NCBI GenBank assembly: GCA_905221615.1
Contig: CAJNDT010000510.1
Location: 61,001 to 125,000 of the forward strand
DNA length: 64,000 bases
Source: Symbiodinium sp. CCMP2592
Lineage: Eukaryota > Sar > Dinophyceae > Suessiales > Symbiodiniaceae
Direction of reading: 5' to 3'
Below are positions 57,900-64,000 of the stretch, piece after piece; within the stretch, counting starts at the first letter, position 1, and each line of letters opens with the position of its first letter. Below the pieces are notes generated by a model. That model ran no database searches. It saw only the letters and a program-made list of their open reading frames with translations, and had not been told where the DNA came from. The position numbers and the translations under genes were made by a program.

Positions 57900-60611
57900 A
57901 TGTCAGACGGACTGCGGCTACCTGACTTCCCTCCCATTCAACGTGTGGCGAAGGCTCTCTTAATGGTGCCTCGTCTTTTGTTAATAGTGTCGCTGATGAT
58001 CATCGCTCTGGACTTGTGCTGCACAGCTTCGCACTCTCCTAGATGTATCAGCAGGTTGCGGGATGTTTCACCCGACCCGCGAGGACCTCGGACAGCAGCT
58101 GAGCGGTCTTCTCGAAGTCGCTCAGCCCCCAGACCACCGGAAATTCTGGAGTTTTGGGCTCAAGTGGGGAGGGGCTCCGCGTGCCTTGAGCTGGTTAACC
58201 TGTACTTTCCCGAGTGCAGGGCTGACACTTCCCACACGTGCCTTCGGGCCATGGCTCCTTCTTCTGGAGGCCTTGATTGTGGGTGCTACCTACACTTACG
58301 GCGATCTTTGAAGCGAATGCATTGTGCTTTGAGTGATGGTGCTTCTTTGTTGGGAAAAGCAGTGAATGGGAAAGAAAAGAGCTGCTTCGGCAGCTGGGGC
58401 AAAGCGTCTGGCAATGACCGAGATGCGCAACCGTGGGTGGCTCAGCGCCTGCAAATGCTGAGCGCTTTCATTGTTCGAGCACGTGGTTTTCAGCTTCAGC
58501 TGTTCCAGAAGGATTTTGATTTCTTGGCTCAACGTGGTGTGCCGAGAACTATGGTGTGGAGCGCAGTAGGGGCCTTTGGCTTGTGGTCAGGGGCTTCAGT
58601 GGGGGCCAGCTCAGATGGCACCAGTGGGGGCAGCAACTCTGCTGCCGTGGCAGATCCTTGGCAGTCGGGGATCGGTCTTGCATCTGCCGAGGATGATTCT
58701 CAGGTGCAGCTCTCGATGGGTGTTTGTCGAGAGGATGCCCTTGCTATTGCTGGGGATGAATGCCCTGCTCAGGGGCTCCCTTTGGCGCGTGAGCTTTGTG
58801 TGCATGCTTCTGACACGCAGGCAAGTGCAACATTTGGGCTTCACATGATTGAGGACACTTTCTCTGAGGAGTTTCTTTACTACGTGCCGCAGGCAAGTGC
58901 AGCATTTGGGCTCCACTTGATTGAGGACACTTTCTCTGAGGAATTTCTTTACTACGCGCCGCAGCAGCAGCTTCTTCCCTCAGCGTCTGGTCTGGACCTT
59001 GGTGCTGGGCCATGTGGGACGTCGACTTGCGCTGCTGAGAACCCCGTGTGTGACATTCAAGAAATCAACAAGACCCGTGAAAGGGCAAAGAGCCTGAGAG
59101 GCCTAGCTAGTGATGATTGTGAGTGTCAAGAAATCAACAAGACCCGCGAAAGGGCAAAGAGCCTGAGAGGCCTAACTAGTGCCCATTGTGATGGTGAGTG
59201 CGAGCCTGACTGTAGGACGAAGAGCCTTTATGGCCGTGTTCTTAGTGTTCTGTGGGAGCTCAGCGCTATCAAGACCCGCAAAAGGGCAAAGATTGAGACT
59301 GAGACCGGGCCTCTGGTGCCAGCTACTTGTGCTAGTGGTAGACATGGCTCCCCGGAGCCCCCCTGTTCTTCCTCCTCGCAGTGCTGCTGCCATGGCCTGG
59401 GCTCGCTGGCGGCTGGTGACGGTGGCGGCCAGTTCTTCATCGCGCAGGGCAAGGACGCTGGTGCCGACGACGCTTCTTGCCGGGGCTGCTGCCCTTGCCG
59501 TGATTCCTCTGCCCCCCTAGGGTTTAGGTCCTCCCCCATAGGGGTACCCGTGTCTTCTGTTGGGGGCGATGCGCTGCCCCATTGCTGCACTAACCATGGC
59601 TCACTTTCTCCGCTAGGGTTTAGGCCTATGCCCCCTTGGGTACCTGATGTCCAGCCTGCTGCAACAGCTGATCGGGATGATCTTGTGATACCTAATAGAG
59701 TGTGCCCCCGGAGCCCAGGTGGTGGGTGTAATCCGGGTTTGGAGTTTTTGCCAGGAGGAGGTGGGGTCGCTGACCCAGGGCTCCGGGGGCCTTCCCAATA
59801 CAGGCCGCCGTCGGCGTGCATATCTGTGGGTCGAGGGGACCGTGGTCTCGTCGAGCAGTCCCAGGACCGTGCTGAGTGTGGTGCTGAATGCCTTCAACAG
59901 GGTTTCCCTTCACCCTTTCGGTTTAGATGCCCTCCTGTGCTTTTTGGAGTTCCCGAGTGCACTTGCAAGCCCTTGACAGGGAGAGATGCTGTGCCGACAT
60001 GTGTGGTCTTGCCTCAGAGTGAGCCTGTAGCTTCTGATGTGTGTGGCCGGGACCCTGCCAGGCTCGTTGCAGTCTCCTCTTGCATGTGTCAGGTTCCACT
60101 TGTTGCTGACTTGCAGGGTTCGGATCGGGTTTTTCTTGATACATCTAATGCTGCCATGGGCCCCTGTCCGAATTGCACCAGCAAAGCTTGTTTCATGCGG
60201 GCTGTGGGGAGTCTTTCTGATGGCGCCTGCGCCCAGGTGCCTGCGACGCGCAGAGCGGGACAGCTGCAAACTCAGAGCGATCTTGACGGTGTGCAACTGC
60301 AGGGGCCACTGGGTCAAGACAGGCCGAAAGGTCCGAGTATATCCCGCGTGGCCCCTGGTAGTTTGATGCCTTGCTGCCTGTGTCACGTGTGCCATGCTGG
60401 CATGTATGATCCAAGAAGCCCGCCTGTCTGTGTGCAGTTGCCGGGGTCAGTGAGTCAAGGTAGGCCGAAAGGTCCGAGTATATCCCATTTGGCCCCGAGC
60501 AGCCTGCTTCCAACATGTGTGTGCGAGGTATGCTCTGCTGGCTTGATGCACAACTGCAATTGTGGACTGCGACCTGCTGGCGGGCAGCCTCTTCCAGCAG
60601 CACTCTTGTGA
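57900..60611 (+). CDS. LINE copy 3 ORF1, N-terminal 900 residues (best copy of this part)
   Basis: Open from ATG 57900, preceded by an aagaggaggtttc stretch. An N-terminal hydrophobic segment ALLMVPRLLLIVSLMIIALD (residues of about 19-38) could be a membrane helix or signal anchor. Then come an Arg/Ser-rich stretch, two tandem peptide duplications (FGLHMIEDTFSEEFLYY; EINKTRERAKSLRGL), and a Cys-rich region with GRPKGPSIS repeats and CxxC pairs. After about 60593 a deletion relative to the other copies shifts the frame into a short tail (AALL). This copy shows that ORF1 begins here and is over 2000 codons in the intact element (inference by comparison). No function recognised for this part. 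Confidence 0.65.
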   Translation: MSDGLRLPDFPPIQRVAKALLMVPRLLLIVSLMIIALDLCCTASHSPRCISRLRDVSPDPRGPRTAAERSSRSRSAPRPPEILEFWAQVGRGSACLELVNLYFPECRADTSHTCLRAMAPSSGGLDCGCYLHLRRSLKRMHCALSDGASLLGKAVNGKEKSCFGSWGKASGNDRDAQPWVAQRLQMLSAFIVRARGFQLQLFQKDFDFLAQRGVPRTMVWSAVGAFGLWSGASVGASSDGTSGGSNSAAVADPWQSGIGLASAEDDSQVQLSMGVCREDALAIAGDECPAQGLPLARELCVHASDTQASATFGLHMIEDTFSEEFLYYVPQASAAFGLHLIEDTFSEEFLYYAPQQQLLPSASGLDLGAGPCGTSTCAAENPVCDIQEINKTRERAKSLRGLASDDCECQEINKTRERAKSLRGLTSAHCDGECEPDCRTKSLYGRVLSVLWELSAIKTRKRAKIETETGPLVPATCASGRHGSPEPPCSSSSQCCCHGLGSLAAGDGGGQFFIAQGKDAGADDASCRGCCPCRDSSAPLGFRSSPIGVPVSSVGGDALPHCCTNHGSLSPLGFRPMPPWVPDVQPAATADRDDLVIPNRVCPRSPGGGCNPGLEFLPGGGGVADPGLRGPSQYRPPSACISVGRGDRGLVEQSQDRAECGAECLQQGFPSPFRFRCPPVLFGVPECTCKPLTGRDAVPTCVVLPQSEPVASDVCGRDPARLVAVSSCMCQVPLVADLQGSDRVFLDTSNAAMGPCPNCTSKACFMRAVGSLSDGACAQVPATRRAGQLQTQSDLDGVQLQGPLGQDRPKGPSISRVAPGSLMPCCLCHVCHAGMYDPRSPPVCVQLPGSVSQGRPKGPSISHLAPSSLLPTCVCEVCSAGLMHNCNCGLRPAGGQPLPAALL

Positions 60612-63600
60612 CAAAGGACCAGGACTCTGCTGCTGCCTCGCGCTCCTGCCTGCCTGAGGGCTGCTCGGGCCCCACTGGCCTAAGGTTTGGAGGCGGCAAC
60701 CCGTTTGAGGGCATGATGGCCAGCATCACGGAACAGCTTATGCCCATGATCACTGCGCTCATTCAGAAAGCTGTGCAGGAAGCCATTGCAAATGCAATGG
60801 GAGGTGCCCCGGCAACCCCTCCCCGTGTTGTGCTGCAGGAACCGGACCTGGAGCGAGGGCCCAAACGCCATAAGCCTGACCCTAACCCCAGCAACAAGCG
60901 AAAAAAACCATGAGTCGAGCCGCCATCCTTCGTCTCGTGAGCCGGGCGAGGGCAAAGCAGCTGGTGGCAGAGGTGGTCAGCCTGGTGCTGCAAAGGGCTC
61001 GGCCAAGGGTGCTGCTAAAGGCAGTGCAGAGGCGTCCCCACCCAAGTCTGGACCTAAGGGCAAAGGGCAGGGCGACCGGCCTCCTCGTGATGCTGAGGGC
61101 TGGACCAAGGTTCAGCGTGCTCCCCCGCAGGGCCCCTTCCAGCTCCGAAGGCAGGATTGGAGCGCGCAGTTGTTGTCGCAGGATGGCATTGCCAAAGCAT
61201 TGGACGAACTTAAACCGGGTTCTACTCTGGAAGCTGTCATTCTTGTCGAGCCCTCGGCGCTGCCGAGAATTCGCACCATGCTTGCAGGCACCAGCAAATC
61301 TCATAAAATCACCCTTGTAACCTTGGACGCAAATGGTCCTCACAAGGTCCCGGGATGTGTGGGAGATCTCCTCCGTTTTCGACGAGCCTCGATTGCACAT
61401 TGCAAATCTGACCCTGCTGATGGTGGTGTCCCTTGCTTTGCGGGGCACAAGGCCAAGGCCATTAAAGTTGTTCCTGCGTCCACTTCGGTCGTCTACTTTA
61501 AGGTGCCTGAGATGTACATGACGCCTGATAAATTCAAGCATTGGAAGAACAACCCGAGTCGTGCTGCTTCTTCTTGGGCAAGCTCTCACCAAATCACTTT
61601 GAGTGACACGTGGGGTTGGGTCGAGGAGCAGCAGGCTGGCAAGCAAGGACTGCAGTTGTTTGGCATTGCTCGCCTCCTGGACTCCGAGTTGTCTTCTCTC
61701 GTTGCTGTCAGTGGCCGGGATGGAGTTTTTGTTGATGTGCCGCGCGGCAAGCTTGTCTCCACTGTGCAGTGGCTTGCTGTTACCAAGGGGGAAGCTCCGA
61801 CTGCGTACCTTGAACGCGGCCTCCGCATGAGTGCTCCTTATGGCCTTGCCACCCAGGGCGGACGCATTGGCGCCAGATCGCCTAGGGATCCCTCACAGGC
61901 TGTCCCGCGTGTTTGGAATTTCCCTCATGTGCCGGCTAGCTGGGGACAGAAGGAAGTGCTGCAGGTGCTGGACCAATCCTTCAAGGATGTGGCTTTGATT
62001 CAGCATAAGCGCACTGGCGCTGAGTACTTGTATCGCTTCAGAGCTACGCTTAAACACGGCGATCTTGATCTGGTTCCTTTGAGTGCTATCGTCGAGAGCG
62101 AGCCGGGGAAGGACAATGAAATCACGCTGTGGGCCACGGTTGCACCCTACAAGCCTAAGCAAGCTAAGCAGCGACCTCTGAGATGTGCGCCGACTCCCTG
62201 TCTTGCCAAGGAGAAGCCTGCATTGGAGCCCCAATCCGTTAAAATTCAGGTCCCCGCTGAACTGGATGATGACGGTAAGGAGGTGTCCCCTGCCAAACAT
62301 GTTGCGGCTTCGCATCGGCAAATCCCCTCGGGGTGTGATCTCATTGAGACTCCGAAAGACGGAGCCTGTTTGTTTCACGCCATAGCGCGTGGCCTCCACT
62401 GGCTTTCGGGCCCTAAGAAAACCGAGCACTCCCACAGGGACTTGAGGGCGCGCTGTGTCGAGCACTTGCGAAAATATGCCTCGCAATATATAGGGGAATG
62501 GGACGGCCACGGGCCGGCTTTACAAAAATTGCGCGAAAATGCCGCATCTCCGGAGGACGCCTTTGAGGAATACCTCAAGTTAATTGCTTCGGAATCTGCA
62601 TACGCCTCTACCATCGAGCTGAAGGCTCTCGGACGCTTATTTGATTGCCACATCCTTGTGATCCCACGCGATGGGAATTTTAGTGCGATGTCGTTTCATG
62701 CGCAGCAGCGCAAAAGGAGGCTGGTGTTATGGTACACACCTCGGCACATCGAGCTTCTTTTGCCCGCTAAGGATGCTAAAGACTACCCTGAGGAGGTTTT
62801 TTCCGTTACGAGTGGTGCTGTCGTTGACTTGAGGGCTGGAGGGGATGATGCTTCCCAGTGCTCTGGTACTGTTTGGACTGCTTGCGCCCGATCAAACCGA
62901 TCCAAGGCCAGCCGATCATCTTCTGTGAAGGCGGGCACTGTGTGGACTGCCACCAACGCGTCGAGCAGAAAGGCCGCTACGCAATCCCGGCATGTTGCTT
63001 CAGTTCCGAGTTCGCAAAGGGGCGATTGTTTTGCTGTCCCCCGGTCTGGTTCCAGTTCTCTTAAGCGCGCTCGCGGTGCTGCTGAGACGGTCTGGTCCCG
63101 AGCCGTCTCTTCTGGTGCTTCCGTGCATTCTCAAATGCCTGCCTTGCCGGAGTGGGACGATGATGATGCCCCGCAACCTGAGCGGTTGCATCATGCCAGC
63201 CGGGCCCTGCCTCAGTCTGCCCTTGTGATGGCCCGTCGTAATCGCGGCCGTGCCTTCCCTGATGGAGTTGCCAAATGCAGGCTTTGCCCCTTTCGCCGCA
63301 AGTGTGCTGATCCTGTGAAGGCCTATGCGGCCTATCAGCGGCACTTCTTGGATTCGCATCCGGGGGAGAAGCTTGGGCTCGCTCCTGCCCGCCAGGCTTC
63401 CTGTGTTCGTGACCTCGCTGATGGCGAGGAGGCGTACTGGAGATGTAAACGGTGCCAGGCAGGCATCTCGACTGCTGATGCGGCCCGCTTTGGCAAGGAC
63501 TCTTTGTGGCGCTTTCGCCGGGAGCATAAAACAAAGGCCCACCCGCGCGTCTCTTGGGCTGTGTGGAACAAGGAAGCGAAATCACACTCGGCCACCAAAT

Positions 63601-63662
63601 GGGCCTCAAAGATCAGTGTCACTCGCAACAATGCCCAGAAGGCTAAGCTCCTGCCGGTGCTC
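57900..63662 (+). mobile_element. LINE copy 3, truncated within ORF1
   Basis: Same sequence as copies 1 and 2 up to 63662 (ctcctgccggtgct), where it changes abruptly to unrelated sequence. The missing part is the 3' side, which is not how LINEs truncate on insertion, so deletion, rearrangement or an assembly join is more likely. Confidence 0.8.
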
Positions 63663-63701
63663 CCAGTAAACCCAAAAGTCCATTTTGGCTTTCCCCCTTA
63701 A
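60594..63701 (+). pseudogene. LINE copy 3 ORF1, remaining part, frameshifted and truncated
   Basis: The middle part (FEGMMASITEQLMPMIT) is in a frame ending at 60913, because one extra A in the run at about 60901-60907 shifts it. From NHESSRH on, the conserved frame continues through the basic region, the OTU signature and two zinc clusters to 63662; the last 12 codons to 63701 are foreign sequence. Identity to copy 2 is very high, including the 75-bp segment absent from copy 1. Confidence 0.7.
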
Positions 63702-63822
63702 ATCAATACGCTTTGTTTAGCGTTTACATACCCTATTTTAACAATCCTTAAATTCAGTGTTTTCACATGCGTTATTTAAAGTGCTTTTTCTTGTATGGTT
63801 TGCATGCATGTCGTGGCATGCA
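63663..63822. other. AT-rich flank after LINE copy 3
   Basis: No gene seen. CCATTTTGGCT at 63680-63690 matches 11 bases of the dinoflagellate spliced leader core; possibly chance. Confidence 0.5.

Positions 63823-64000
<178 letters not shown>

Noticed and set aside
35500-63662. The LINE array as a simple assembly duplication
   Set aside because: Each unit has its own stops, deletions and insertions (for example near 40765, 48166, 60593), so the units are distinct; misjoining of distinct copies cannot be excluded.

Overview
The window looks like nuclear DNA of a dinoflagellate (inference). It is a dense nest of retrotransposons with no convincing host gene. Supporting signs are GC-rich coding sequence, DIRS-order elements encoding tyrosine recombinases, a DNA cytosine methyltransferase carried by a retrotransposon (methyltransferase capture by dinoflagellate retrotransposons is published), LINEs with an APE-type endonuclease plus RNase H, and TTTAGGG-like motifs in the LINE non-coding parts. 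All coding signal is on the + strand.

Layout. (1) 1-21377 is an outer DIRS-order element, E1, with split direct repeats: A1 at 2-167, B1 at 20545-20757 joined to A2 at 20758-20922, and B2 at 21165-21377. Its own coding content has decayed to RNase H fragments. Its interior is full of short palindromes, dispersed modules and a minisatellite of about 104 bp. (2) 2146-13051 is a second, complete and young DIRS-order element, E2, inserted in E1, with the same A1...B1-A2...B2 architecture. It encodes small 5' proteins, a proline-rich protein, a tyrosine recombinase (YR), a gag-like protein, and a reverse transcriptase/RNase H (RT-RH) in the same frame as gag after one TGA. (3) 21378-23472 is a frameshifted relic gene of unknown function cut at its left side by E1. 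(4) 23902-32279 is a third DIRS-order element, E3: coiled-coil ORF, small ORF, YR, gag-like, then after an in-frame TGA a protein that appears to join a 2-oxoglutarate/Fe(II) oxygenase-like domain to a C5 DNA methyltransferase-like domain, then RT-RH. (5) E3 is interrupted inside its RNase H by a 5'-truncated LINE, giving one chimeric ORF. (6) 32277-63662 holds a head-to-tail array of one LINE family, period about 11.2 kb: a 3' fragment, two near-complete units and a third unit cut off at 63662. Each unit has a very long ORF1 (repeats, basic region, OTU-type protease domain, zinc fingers) and an ORF2 (endonuclease, RT, RNase H), and each carries its own lesions. (7) 63663-64000 is AT-rich sequence ending in a TA-rich stretch and an (AC)n microsatellite that runs off the window.

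How the parts work together. In the DIRS-type elements the RT-RH copies RNA, the split repeats allow a circular DNA to form, and the recombinase integrates it. The circle junction (B end joined to A start) is flanked by inverted repeats in both E1 and E2. E1 has almost identical termini around a dead interior, so it was probably mobilised in trans. In E3 a methyl-writer and a possible oxidiser would be made in the same translation product as gag if the TGA is read through. The most notable signals are that fusion, the conserved gag-TGA-pol junction, the many AGT-centred palindromes with co-varying arms in E1, and the serial hairpins at the LINE unit junctions.
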